Shown in pieces: positions 1 through 5,972 of a DNA stretch of 8,601 nucleotides. The notes beneath the pieces were generated by a model. That model did not search any database, was not told the origin of the DNA, and worked only from the letters and a program-made list of their open reading frames with translations. This DNA is from Deltaproteobacteria bacterium RBG_16_54_18 (GTDB lineage Bacteria; Desulfobacterota; B13-G15; RBG-16-54-18). Location: NCBI GenBank assembly GCA_001797935.1, contig MGQT01000113.1, forward strand, positions 545-9,145. The letters run 5' to 3'. Every line of letters begins with the position of its first letter. Position 1 is the first letter of the stretch. The position numbers and the translations under genes were made by a program.

Positions 1-180
1 AAGCGCCTGCAAGGGCTCTGGCGATTGACCAAGGATCACGTGGCCGTATGCCGGTCATGCGAGTACCGTTATGCCTGTCATGATTGCCGACCCTTGGCCG
101 CCGGGCAGGAGGGAGACCTCTATGCCAAGTCCCCGCGCTGCCTCTATGACCCATTGCGAGGAGAGTGGAAAAAAGAGTAA
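1..180 (+). CDS. C-terminal end of a radical SAM/SPASM peptide maturase (partial)
   Basis: The window begins inside this gene; 59 codons and the TAA stop remain, read from base 1. The visible part carries five cysteines, four of them as C-x2-C-x5-C-x2-C (fragment residues 17, 20, 26, 29), inside the segment CRSCEYRYACHDCRP. The fifth, at residue 47, lies in SPRCLYDP, shortly before a terminal GEW. This matches my recollection of the C-terminal SPASM region of peptide-modifying radical SAM enzymes, notably the maturases of grasp-with-spasm and CXXX-repeat systems. There the cysteines bind auxiliary iron-sulfur clusters. The radical SAM core with its CxxxCxxC motif would lie upstream, outside the window, so the reaction cannot be read. 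The next gene on the same strand is an unusual Cys-rich protein, the obvious candidate substrate. The family call rests on the cysteine pattern alone; another SPASM or twitch-domain enzyme is possible. Confidence 0.72.
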   Translation, partial: KRLQGLWRLTKDHVAVCRSCEYRYACHDCRPLAAGQEGDLYAKSPRCLYDPLRGEWKKE

Positions 181-186
181 TGATGC

Positions 187-214
187 TTGCCATTTTCTGA
201 AAACGAGCTAAAAT
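187..214 (+). promoter_or_regulatory. Possible sigma-70-type promoter for the Cys-rich gene
   Basis: In the 91-bp gap after the maturase stop, TTGCCA (187-192) and TAAAAT (209-214) are separated by 16 bp, a fair match to -35 and -10 elements. The surrounding DNA is AT-rich compared with the genes on both sides. Transcription would start near 220 and leave a leader of about 50 bases. This would let the putative precursor be made in larger amounts than its maturase. Prediction from sequence only. Confidence 0.4.
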
Positions 215-260
215 TATGTAAGAATAGATTGTGATTCCCACGAGAGCACATCGTAGCGAG

Positions 261-266
261 AGGAGG
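261..266 (+). promoter_or_regulatory. Strong Shine-Dalgarno site of the Cys-rich gene
   Basis: AGGAGG lies 5 bases before the ATG at 272 and sits in a longer purine stretch (GAGAGGAGG). It supports this ATG as the start of the Cys-rich gene and shows that this frame is translated, not the overlapping frames that stay open through the repeat. Confidence 0.8.
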
Positions 267-271
267 CACCT

Positions 272-844
272 ATGGCCCCCATAGCGGGCAAGACAAGCCG
301 GAGATCATTTATCACGACCTCGTTAAAGTATTTCGCCGGGCTTTATGCGGGATTGTTGGTCAGCGTCAAGGGCCTGTTTGAACCGCCGGAGATCAAGGCC
401 GCCTCAGGAAATGACATGTTAGCGCGTTGCGTCCCCTGTGTACCTTGTACCCCTTCGTGCACGCCGACCTGTGGCCCCACGTGCAACCCGCGGTGTGCTC
501 CCTGCAACCCTACGTGCTCTCCCTGCAATCCGAGCTGCGCACCCTGTTCACCCACTGCTTCGTGCTATCCCTGCGCACCCCATTGCAGCCCCACCTGCTC
601 ACCCTCGTGCGCGCCGTACTGTAACCCCACCTGCCCACCGAGCGGCGCCTGTTCCATGATCGAGGTGGACGTCCCGCTCATAAAAATCCAGCAAGCCCTC
701 AAAAGGAAAGGGTATTATAACGGACCGGTGGACGGCGTCTGGAACAAAGAGACGTGGGCGGCCATTATCGAGTTCAAGCGGGCCAATGGGTTAAAACCAG
801 ATGGGATCGTAACCCCGGCCACGTGGGACCTCTTGAGGAAGTAG
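272..844 (+). CDS. Tat-exported Cys-x-Pro repeat protein with peptidoglycan-binding domain; candidate modified peptide substrate
   Basis: The 190-residue product has three clear parts. Residues 9-15 (SRRSFIT) are a twin-arginine motif, followed by a hydrophobic stretch (about 20-32) and a possible cleavage region near the AAS at 44-46; this predicts Tat export of an already folded or modified protein. Residues 53-127 hold 20 cysteines, each of the first 19 followed by x-Pro, with hardly any charged residues. Residues 132-189 fit the PG_binding_1 family: a QQALKRKGYYNGPVDGVW core, then ETWAAIIEFKRANGL, then a DGIVTPATW end. I recognise the end domains but not the family as a whole. The gene directly upstream is a SPASM-type maturase, so the cysteines may become thioether cross-linked in the cytoplasm before export and attachment to the cell wall. 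Alternatives are disulfide bonding or metal binding without enzymatic change. No other cysteine occurs outside the block. Confidence 0.85.
   Translation: MAPIAGKTSRRSFITTSLKYFAGLYAGLLVSVKGLFEPPEIKAASGNDMLARCVPCVPCTPSCTPTCGPTCNPRCAPCNPTCSPCNPSCAPCSPTASCYPCAPHCSPTCSPSCAPYCNPTCPPSGACSMIEVDVPLIKIQQALKRKGYYNGPVDGVWNKETWAAIIEFKRANGLKPDGIVTPATWDLLRK
428..652 (+). repeat. Cys-x-Pro(-x) repeat block within the Cys-rich gene
   Basis: This stretch encodes residues 53-127. Cysteines fall at 53, 56, 59, 63, 67, 71, 75, 78, 82, 85, 89, 92, 98, 101, 105, 109, 113, 117, 121 and 127. The spacings are therefore 3 or 4, apart from two of 6. Every one of the 19 intervals starts Cys-x-Pro. Cysteine codons mix TGC and TGT and proline codons mix CCC, CCT and CCG, so the pattern is kept at protein level and is not a fresh DNA-level expansion. 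Confidence 0.9.
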
Positions 845-890
845 GAAATCGACCTTTTTTTCTAACACGGGGGCGGCATCAGCGCCATAA

Positions 891-1913
891 TCAGGGCTCA
901 GCGAGGGGCAAGTTCCCCTTTTTGGCGAGGACCATCTGCGAGGCCGTGAGGATGGCATTGATCAGGCTCGTGGGATCCGCCACCCCGTGACCCGCTATAT
1001 CAAATCCCGTCCCATGATCAACCGAAGTCCTGATAATAGGCAAGCCCAGGGTGATATTGACGCCGTCCCGGAAGTGGAGGAGCTTTAATGGTATCAGCCC
1101 CTGGTCATGGTACATGGAAATGACCGCATCATACTCCCCCGACACGGCGTGAAAAAAAAGGGAGTCGGCGGGAAACGGCCCCTGCACGACAATACCGGCC
1201 CGGCGGCATTCCTCTATGGCAGGCCCGATCATTGACGCCTCTTCGGAGCCGAAGAGCCCCCCCTCGCCGGCATGGGGGTTGAGTCCAGCCACAGCCAGGC
1301 GGGGCGCGGAAATCATAAAATATTCCCTCAACCACTGTGCGGTAATCTGGATGGTCTTCTTGATCTTTTCTTGGGAAAGGCGCGCCGGTACCTCGCTGAG
1401 CGGGAGATGGGTGGTAACCAAGGCCACGCGCAATCGCGGGCCGGCCAACATCATCACCTGATCCTTCGCGCCGGTCATTGCGGCCAGGAGCTCCGTGTGC
1501 CCGGGGAAGGGATATCCCGCGGCGTTGAGGGCCTCTTTGCTGATCGGGGCGGTCACGAGGGCATCAACGACACCCATCTTGGTCAGCGCCACCCCCTGCT
1601 CGATATAGCGATACGCCGCCTCCCCTCCTTTTTTTTGGGGGGCGCCCACGGTGATCTCTCCGGAAGAAAGGTGGGTAAGGGGAAGGAGGTCGAGAACACC
1701 CGGTTTAAAAATCCCTGCTGCCGGTTGCTCGATCGCGTTGATGACGACGGGCATTTGCAACCAACGCGCGGTATCCGATAGCGTCCCCGCATCTCCCACT
1801 ACCACGGGTCGGCAACGGGCAAAGACCGTCTCCGCACCGAGGGCCTTGATGATGATCTCGGGCCCTATACCGGCGGGGTCGCCCATGGTTATGGCGATCA
1901 GGGGGGAGGTCAT
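891..1913 (-). CDS. pdxA: 4-hydroxythreonine-4-phosphate dehydrogenase
   Basis: PdxA oxidises 4-phosphohydroxy-L-threonine with NAD(P)+ in the DXP-dependent pathway to pyridoxal phosphate (vitamin B6), in the cytoplasm. The 340-residue product is full length for the family and begins with the typical MTSPLIAITMGDPAGIGPE. The three metal-binding histidines are present: H169 in TTHLPL, H214 in GLNPHAGE, and H269 in SMYHDQG; they align with H166, H211 and H266 of the E. coli enzyme. PISKEAL and GHTELL are further family signatures. It is the last gene of the minus-strand cluster, 30 bp after the surA stop; this pairing also occurs in E. coli (surA-pdxA). The Shine-Dalgarno before its ATG is weak, so translation may depend on coupling to surA. 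An A8 run after C6 (+ strand 1629-1642) lies inside the gene and the frame is intact. Confidence 0.97.
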   Translation of the reverse strand: MTSPLIAITMGDPAGIGPEIIIKALGAETVFARCRPVVVGDAGTLSDTARWLQMPVVINAIEQPAAGIFKPGVLDLLPLTHLSSGEITVGAPQKKGGEAAYRYIEQGVALTKMGVVDALVTAPISKEALNAAGYPFPGHTELLAAMTGAKDQVMMLAGPRLRVALVTTHLPLSEVPARLSQEKIKKTIQITAQWLREYFMISAPRLAVAGLNPHAGEGGLFGSEEASMIGPAIEECRRAGIVVQGPFPADSLFFHAVSGEYDAVISMYHDQGLIPLKLLHFRDGVNITLGLPIIRTSVDHGTGFDIAGHGVADPTSLINAILTASQMVLAKKGNLPLAEP

Positions 1914-1943
1914 GGCCTGAGCTACGATACGAGGCGCGGAACG

Positions 1944-2912
1944 CTACAATTTTATCTCTACGTTCGAACGTGCCTTTAAATCACTCAACCACTTGATATA
2001 TCGTTTAGTCACCTCTTCCCGATAGTAATCTTCCATGACGCGGTTCTTGATCTCGTCGAAAGGTAGGGTTGTGCCGCCTCTTTTCTCCGTGACCTTAAGG
2101 AGGTAGAGGCCTTGCGTGGATTTGATCACGTTGCTCACTGCGCCGACATTCATCTTGAAGATCTCTCGCTCGAGTTCCGGTAGCATCTCCCCTTTGGTAA
2201 AAAATCCGAGGTCTCCCCCGGCTTCCGCAGAGGCCTTATCATCGGAATAGAGGGTGGCTACCTCTTCAAAGGTCGCCCCTTTTTTGAGCTTTTCCTGCGC
2301 CTTTCCTATTCGCCTTTTGGCGGCCTCCCAATCTTTCGGCAGCGCCTTGGCGGGAACCTGAACCACAATCTGGCTTACCCTTACTTCCGGGGCCTGATAA
2401 CTATCGTAGTGGGCTTGATAATACTCGCGCAATTTCGGCTCACTCATCGCTATATCCGGTTTGATCAGGGCATCAATGATCCTCGCCCGTCTGACTTGCG
2501 CGGCGAGAAAACGCCGATACCCCTCCAGGCTAAACCCGTTCTCCTTGAGTTGTCTCGCTACCTCGGCATCATCCATCTGTCCGTCTTGTTTCATCTTGGT
2601 GAACAGCATCTCAATTTCTCCGTCTTCCACTTTAATGCCGTAACGGTTGGCCACCCGTTGTAACAACCGCTCTTCCACCAGCATCTCAAGGACTTCTTTG
2701 CGCACCTGGCGCAATCTGATTTCCTTGTCCAATGCGTTCTCGGTATCGGGCAGATACGCCTTTCCGTATTGCGGCATGGCTGCATCAAGGTCAGAGAGCG
2801 TAATCACCTCGCCGTCCACGACCCCCACCACCTGATCAAATACCTTGCCCAAAGAGGCCACGGGTATCAGCAGAAAAACAATAAGAAACAATGAAAAGAA
2901 ACTTTTCGTCAT
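1944..2912 (-). CDS. surA: SurA-like periplasmic chaperone with one (likely inactive) parvulin domain
   Basis: SurA-type proteins escort outer-membrane proteins through the periplasm. I choose the ATG at 2912 (322 residues). AGGGGG lies 8 bases upstream, and the alternative TTG at 2915 would add one residue. Residues 1-22 form a signal peptide. Residues 24-150 resemble a SurA N-terminal chaperone domain (FDQVVGVVDGEVITLSDLD). Residues 176-278 form one parvulin domain with the core AGGDLGFFTKGEMLPELE. E. coli SurA is about 100 residues longer and has two parvulin domains. Both usual active-site histidines are replaced here (Q181, and Y270 in the normally GYHI segment), so isomerase activity is doubtful and a chaperone role more likely. 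Position next to pdxA supports the surA name. It starts 14 bp after the upstream parvulin lipoprotein stop, so it is surely co-transcribed. A generic PpiC family protein is the alternative name. Confidence 0.88.
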   Translation of the reverse strand: MTKSFFSLFLIVFLLIPVASLGKVFDQVVGVVDGEVITLSDLDAAMPQYGKAYLPDTENALDKEIRLRQVRKEVLEMLVEERLLQRVANRYGIKVEDGEIEMLFTKMKQDGQMDDAEVARQLKENGFSLEGYRRFLAAQVRRARIIDALIKPDIAMSEPKLREYYQAHYDSYQAPEVRVSQIVVQVPAKALPKDWEAAKRRIGKAQEKLKKGATFEEVATLYSDDKASAEAGGDLGFFTKGEMLPELEREIFKMNVGAVSNVIKSTQGLYLLKVTEKRGGTTLPFDEIKNRVMEDYYREEVTKRYIKWLSDLKARSNVEIKL

Positions 2913-2920
2913 CAACCATA

Positions 2921-2926
2921 CCCCCT
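2921..2926 (-). promoter_or_regulatory. Shine-Dalgarno site that sets the surA start
   Basis: On the minus strand AGGGGG lies in the 14-bp gap just after the stop of the lipoprotein gene. It is 8 bases from the ATG at 2912 and 5 bases from the in-frame TTG at 2915. Both are possible starts, but the ATG with its standard spacing is preferred. Confidence 0.6.
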
Positions 2927-3904
2927 TTACTTTTTTTTCTGTGTTTCCACGCGCGGAGGAGCAGGCGGCCGTATCGCCTCAAGTGTCCCTTTATTCACGG
3001 TGATGCTGGCCTTCTTCTTGACCTTTTTCAGCCAGCGCTGGAAAACCTTTTCTTCCTCCTCTTGCGCGATCATCTTCCTGATTCGGTCCTTCACCTCATC
3101 AAAGTTAGATTCTTTTTCCCCTCGCTTTGCTACCACTTGAAAGATATGATATCCATAGGGGCTCTGTACGATACCGCTTGTCTCGCCCACCTGCAGGGAG
3201 AACACGACGTCAAACTCCTGCGGCATATCGCCCCGGCCGAAGAACCCCAGATCACCTCCTTGGTCTGCCTCAGGAGTAATGGAGTGCTTCTTCGCCAGCT
3301 CTTCAAAAGAGTCCCCTCGTTTAATCCGCTTGAGCAGATCCTCGGCTTCTTGACGGCTTTTGACCACGATCTGACGCGCCCGCACCTGATCGGAGGCAAT
3401 AAAATCCGCCCGGTGTTTCTTGTAGTATTTGCGCACGGCATCCTCATCGATGGCGGCAGTCGGCGGGGACACACGGTTGATCACCTTCTCGATTAGCAGC
3501 CGTTGGCGTAACCTCTCTTTCCACTGTCGCAGGGCGGCATCATTGCGCAGCAGTTCATCAAACCCGCCTTGCGGATAACTCTTTTTAAGTCTGGTAAAGG
3601 CATCCTCGAGTTCATCCTCGGACACCGTCATACCCATCTTCTGGGCCTCGGCGAGGATGATCCTTTTGTCAATAAGCTGATCCAGAAGCGCCTTTTTCAG
3701 GTTCTTAAAATCCGCCTCCTCCTGGGGAGAAGGTGGGGTTTGATAACTGCTGACCAGCGGCGCAAGTTCCGCCGTAAATTCCTCCACGGTTATAGAATCA
3801 CTATCGACCGCCGCCACGACGGTGGGGGGCAGCTCCTTCGTACAGGCGGTGAGCAGTGCCACGAGGATCACGATCACCATGAACAACCCGCACCAATACC
3901 TCAT
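2927..3904 (-). CDS. Parvulin-type peptidyl-prolyl isomerase lipoprotein
   Basis: The 325-residue product begins with a short hydrophobic signal ending in the lipobox LLTAC (Cys21), so it should be lipid-anchored, facing the periplasm. Residues 28-150 resemble a SurA/PrsA N-terminal helical region (VAAVDSDSITVEEFTAEL). Residues 173-262 form a parvulin domain with QGGDLGFFGRGDMPQEFD and a retained GYHIF (H253). The first active-site histidine is Q178. A highly charged, lysine-rich tail rich in Pro follows (about 293-325). The likely role is folding of secreted or outer-membrane proteins, as for PrsA or PpiD. The ATG is preceded by GGAGGAGGG, and it overlaps the stop of the upstream parvulin gene by 4 bp (ATGA), a sign of translational coupling. 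Which named family (PrsA, PpiC, SurA) fits best cannot be settled from sequence reading. Confidence 0.88.
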   Translation of the reverse strand: MRYWCGLFMVIVILVALLTACTKELPPTVVAAVDSDSITVEEFTAELAPLVSSYQTPPSPQEEADFKNLKKALLDQLIDKRIILAEAQKMGMTVSEDELEDAFTRLKKSYPQGGFDELLRNDAALRQWKERLRQRLLIEKVINRVSPPTAAIDEDAVRKYYKKHRADFIASDQVRARQIVVKSRQEAEDLLKRIKRGDSFEELAKKHSITPEADQGGDLGFFGRGDMPQEFDVVFSLQVGETSGIVQSPYGYHIFQVVAKRGEKESNFDEVKDRIRKMIAQEEEEKVFQRWLKKVKKKASITVNKGTLEAIRPPAPPRVETQKKK

Positions 3905-4797
3905 GTACCCTCCTCCGTGGCCAACAACTTTTCATTGATATAAATCTGTGCCCCTCCTCGCAACCCTTTCAAGTGGGAGGTGAGAATTTCTTTACGCTTG
4001 TTGTCCCTGAGGAATGTCCTAATATCTGCTTGCACCTCGGAAAAGGTAAGTTGCCGGGGTTTTTGCCTGTCTTCAAGGCGAATGATATGATAACCGAGCT
4101 TGGTCTTTACAATACTACTTACTTCCCCTTTGCTCAGGCTAAAAGCGGCTTGTTCAAACGCCTTATCCACCATTCCCCTTTGGATATAGCCCAAATCACC
4201 CCCCTGTTGTCTCGTAGGCCAGATGGAGTATTGCTTCGCCAAGGCAATAAAGTCTTCCCCCTGATTTAACCTTTTTTTGATCTCTTTGGCCTGCTCGAGG
4301 GTCTTCACCATGATGTGTCTGACCCGCACCCGTTCCCCCAGCAGGTATTTTCTCTGGTTCTTCTGGTAATAGGCCCGTACCTCATCGTCGCTCACCGCGT
4401 CCTTCCCCGCGCAGAGTTCCTCTATCAAGGCCTCGGTGATCAACCCTTGTTTGAATTGCTCCACCTTCGCCAGGATATCTTCATTTTTGTCGAGCCCCTT
4501 CTTGAGACCTTCTTGTAAGAGGAGTTCCCGCTCGATAAGGTTATCCAAAAACGCCTTCCTCCCCTTATTATCAATCACCAATGTTTTAAAGTCCGGAGGA
4601 AGCTGTTCCATCTCCCGCTCGAACTCCGCGACGGTGATGACGCGATCGTTGATCCTCGCCAGTTCCTTACCGCCCCGAAGTTTTTCCTTGCCGCCGAACA
4701 CTATGACGTAGATGATGCCAACGGCAACCACGAGTGCTACGCAGCCGGCCACCCAAAATAAGGTAGTACGATTATGTCGCATCCAACCTCGTTTCAT
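3901..4797 (-). CDS. Membrane-anchored parvulin-type peptidyl-prolyl isomerase
   Basis: The 298-residue product has a basic N-terminus and one transmembrane segment (about 12-34) with no obvious cleavage site, so it is probably tethered to the inner membrane with its body in the periplasm, like PpiD. Residues 44-150 form a SurA-like N-terminal region (LARINDRVITVAEFEREM). Residues 157-243 form a parvulin domain with both active-site histidines: H161 in VRVRHIMV and H237 in LGYHII, plus QGGDLGYIQRGMV. It is thus the parvulin of this cluster with the most complete catalytic site. No Shine-Dalgarno precedes the ATG at 4797. An internal ATG at 4782 (Met6) has GAGG 4 bases upstream and could be the real start. 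The gene begins 18 bp after the stop of a leftover mfd tail, which suggests it originally followed mfd directly. Confidence 0.9.
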   Translation of the reverse strand: MKRGWMRHNRTTLFWVAGCVALVVAVGIIYVIVFGGKEKLRGGKELARINDRVITVAEFEREMEQLPPDFKTLVIDNKGRKAFLDNLIERELLLQEGLKKGLDKNEDILAKVEQFKQGLITEALIEELCAGKDAVSDDEVRAYYQKNQRKYLLGERVRVRHIMVKTLEQAKEIKKRLNQGEDFIALAKQYSIWPTRQQGGDLGYIQRGMVDKAFEQAAFSLSKGEVSSIVKTKLGYHIIRLEDRQKPRQLTFSEVQADIRTFLRDNKRKEILTSHLKGLRGGAQIYINEKLLATEEGT

Positions 4798-4815
4798 GGC
4801 AAAAAAGTATCATAA

Positions 4816-4932
4816 TCATACCAGCCGTTGCAAGATGTTTCTCGTCTCCGTCAATACCTCCTGCCAGTCCCGCGTCGAAGGCGTATAGATCAACCGCATA
4901 TCCGGGGTCACCCGATACTTATCCCCCTCCCC
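4816..4932 (-). repeat. Direct repeat, left copy (mfd tail)
   Basis: Left member of a direct repeat whose other member is 5856-5972. The inner 53 bases (4880-4932) are identical to the other copy, while all 12 mismatches fall in the 64 bases nearest the stop codon. The two copies flank mobA. Confidence 0.9.
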
Positions 4933-4940
4933 CTGATGAG
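4816..4940 (-). pseudogene. Orphan copy of the mfd 3' end
   Basis: This stretch aligns with the end of the intact mfd gene at an offset of exactly 1040 bp. It encodes the same C-terminus with five conservative changes (IYTPSTRDWQEV here, IYTPATKDWKEV in mfd; later ETRNILQRLV against ETRNIVQRLV) and its own TGA. Over 4816-4932 I count 12 mismatches in 117 bases. Homology stops near 4940 after a 1-base deletion at about 4934, and no start codon or Mfd sequence lies upstream. It is therefore a gene remnant, not an expressed gene. Because the changes are conservative, the copy seems to have diverged as a working mfd end before it was cut off. Confidence 0.88.
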
Positions 4941-5122
4941 AGGCCACATCGTTCGTTTCTGGAAACGGGAAATTTACCCTTCTTTTTTTGGCTGCTGGTG
5001 ATGGGTGCAGGAATTCTTTTTACTTCGATATGTTGTGCTCTCCGCCCGCCGGATGGCACAGGTTATTTCTTCCTGAAATTTCTTCCCTTCTCGCCGGAAT
5101 TTTCTTTCGTCTTTCCTTAAAA
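4941..5122. other. Unexplained segment between the orphan mfd tail and mobA
   Basis: About 180 bases without a recognisable gene, and AT-richer by eye than the neighbouring operon genes. It holds an A7 run on the minus strand and most of a 36-codon open frame listed separately. On the minus strand the frame after that small stop codon stays open into the orphan mfd tail but has no start. I see no clear terminator, transposon end, tRNA or inverted repeat. It may be passenger DNA carried in with mobA. Confidence 0.5.
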
Positions 5123-5130
5123 CTAACCAT
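5020..5130 (-). CDS. Possible small ORF overlapping the mobA stop
   Basis: A 36-codon frame starts at an ATG within the last codons of mobA, overlapping its end by 8 bases, and stops at TAA (5020-5022). GAGAGGA lies about 8 bases upstream, inside mobA, so translation by coupling is conceivable. The product is strongly basic in its first half (MVSFKERRKKIPARREE) and contains one Cys in LCHPAGG. I do not recognise it. A frame of this length can arise by chance, and the region next to a gene remnant may be debris. Confidence 0.2.
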   Translation of the reverse strand: MVSFKERRKKIPARREEISGRNNLCHPAGGEHNISK

Positions 5131-5788
5131 CAATGATATCCTCTCCCAACATCTCCTGTGCCCTCCTTATATCTTCCTCGGTATTGACATTAAAGAAGCT
5201 CAACATCTGCCGATCGAACCGTGTGATCTCATCAGCATCAACATAGCGCACGTTCACCAGGGGGAAGAGTTTTTGAATGCTCAAGTTGCCTTGATGCAAG
5301 AGGCGTCCGATCGGCTCCAAACAGCTTTTGCTGTAGACCGCATGCAACGGTTCCACCATATCTCCTATCTTTGGAACGACCAAATCAACGTCTGGTGCCA
5401 GCCCGATCATATAGTGTAACAGGGCCTGGTTGAGGAAGGGCATATCAGCGGCAACGACCAGATTGTAGCGGGTATTCGATGCCTCAAGCCCCGTGTAGAT
5501 GCCGCATAATGGCCCTCTGCCCAGTTTAAGATCCCCAATGATTCGCAACCGAGGCGCGACAGCAGGCAGATTAACATCGTCCGTTGCGGTCACCACAATG
5601 ACTTCGCTGCCCAGCGTCATCACGCTGGCAACGACCTTTGCAAACAAGCAGTGGCCGCCTATCTTCTCCCAGACCTTGTCACGCCCTAGACGCTGACTCC
5701 TGCCGCCGGCAAGGATGATAATGCTCGTTTCCAAATTATGCCACCATCGAATCCATACTGGTGCTACGTAACTCCCCAATTCCAACAC
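5123..5788 (-). CDS. mobA: Molybdenum cofactor guanylyltransferase
   Basis: MobA transfers GMP from GTP to molybdopterin, giving the (bis-)MGD cofactor used by DMSO-reductase-family enzymes such as formate dehydrogenase and nitrate reductase. The nucleotide-binding motif ILAGGRSQRLGRDK (residues 25-38), AADMPF (113-118), EPLHAVYS (146-153) and a C-terminal FFNVNTEED (198-206) are typical. The longest frame starts at GTG 5788 (221 residues) and carries about 20 residues before the motif, longer than usual. A TTG at 5734 would give 203 residues starting LETSIIILAGG, nearer the family norm. Neither has a good Shine-Dalgarno, and no in-frame ATG exists. The gene stands between mfd and the parvulin genes, flanked by the two copies of the mfd tail, so it looks like an insertion into an older operon. 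No other cofactor or molybdoenzyme gene is visible here. Confidence 0.9.
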   Translation of the reverse strand: MLELGSYVAPVWIRWWHNLETSIIILAGGRSQRLGRDKVWEKIGGHCLFAKVVASVMTLGSEVIVVTATDDVNLPAVAPRLRIIGDLKLGRGPLCGIYTGLEASNTRYNLVVAADMPFLNQALLHYMIGLAPDVDLVVPKIGDMVEPLHAVYSKSCLEPIGRLLHQGNLSIQKLFPLVNVRYVDADEITRFDRQMLSFFNVNTEEDIRRAQEMLGEDIIDG

Positions 5789-5855
5789 GGCGCAGGCCTA
5801 CGACAAATACGATGATGATCAAGCAGCCGTTTGCCCTTGCCCACTCTTTCTCCTC

Positions 5856-5972
5856 TCACACCAACCGTTGGACGATGTTTCTCGTCTCCGCCAATACTTC
5901 TTTCCAGTCCTTCGTCGCGGGCGTATAGATCAACCGCATATCCGGGGTCACCCGATACTTATCCCCCTCCCC
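5856..5972 (-). repeat. Direct repeat, right copy (3' end of intact mfd)
   Basis: Right member of the direct repeat with 4816-4932. It is the in-place end of the intact mfd gene, from about residue 865 to the TGA at 5856-5858. Beyond the stop codon the two loci show no similarity that I can see, so the repeat ends exactly at the gene end on that side. Confidence 0.9.

Noticed and set aside
427..659. Open frames in the other two plus frames and on the minus strand across the Cys repeat
   Set aside because: They are side effects of a GC-rich repeat without stop codons. Only the frame starting at 272 has a strong ribosome binding site and recognisable signal and wall-binding domains.
845..890. 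T7 run at 855-861 as a terminator between the converging genes
   Set aside because: No stable hairpin precedes the run on the plus strand; the best stem I can draw has three pairs. On the minus strand a weak GGCG/CGCC hairpin is not followed by T residues.
5774..5845. Short GTG-started frame just after the mfd stop
   Set aside because: It has a purine-rich site upstream but is under 30 codons, has an unremarkable product, and overlaps the possible mobA start region.
5736..5855. In-frame extension of about 39 codons after the mfd TGA, with a hydrophobic stretch
   Set aside because: The orphan tail also ends at a TGA in the same place and Mfd normally ends here. The hydrophobic run is short and has no start or family match, so chance is the best explanation.
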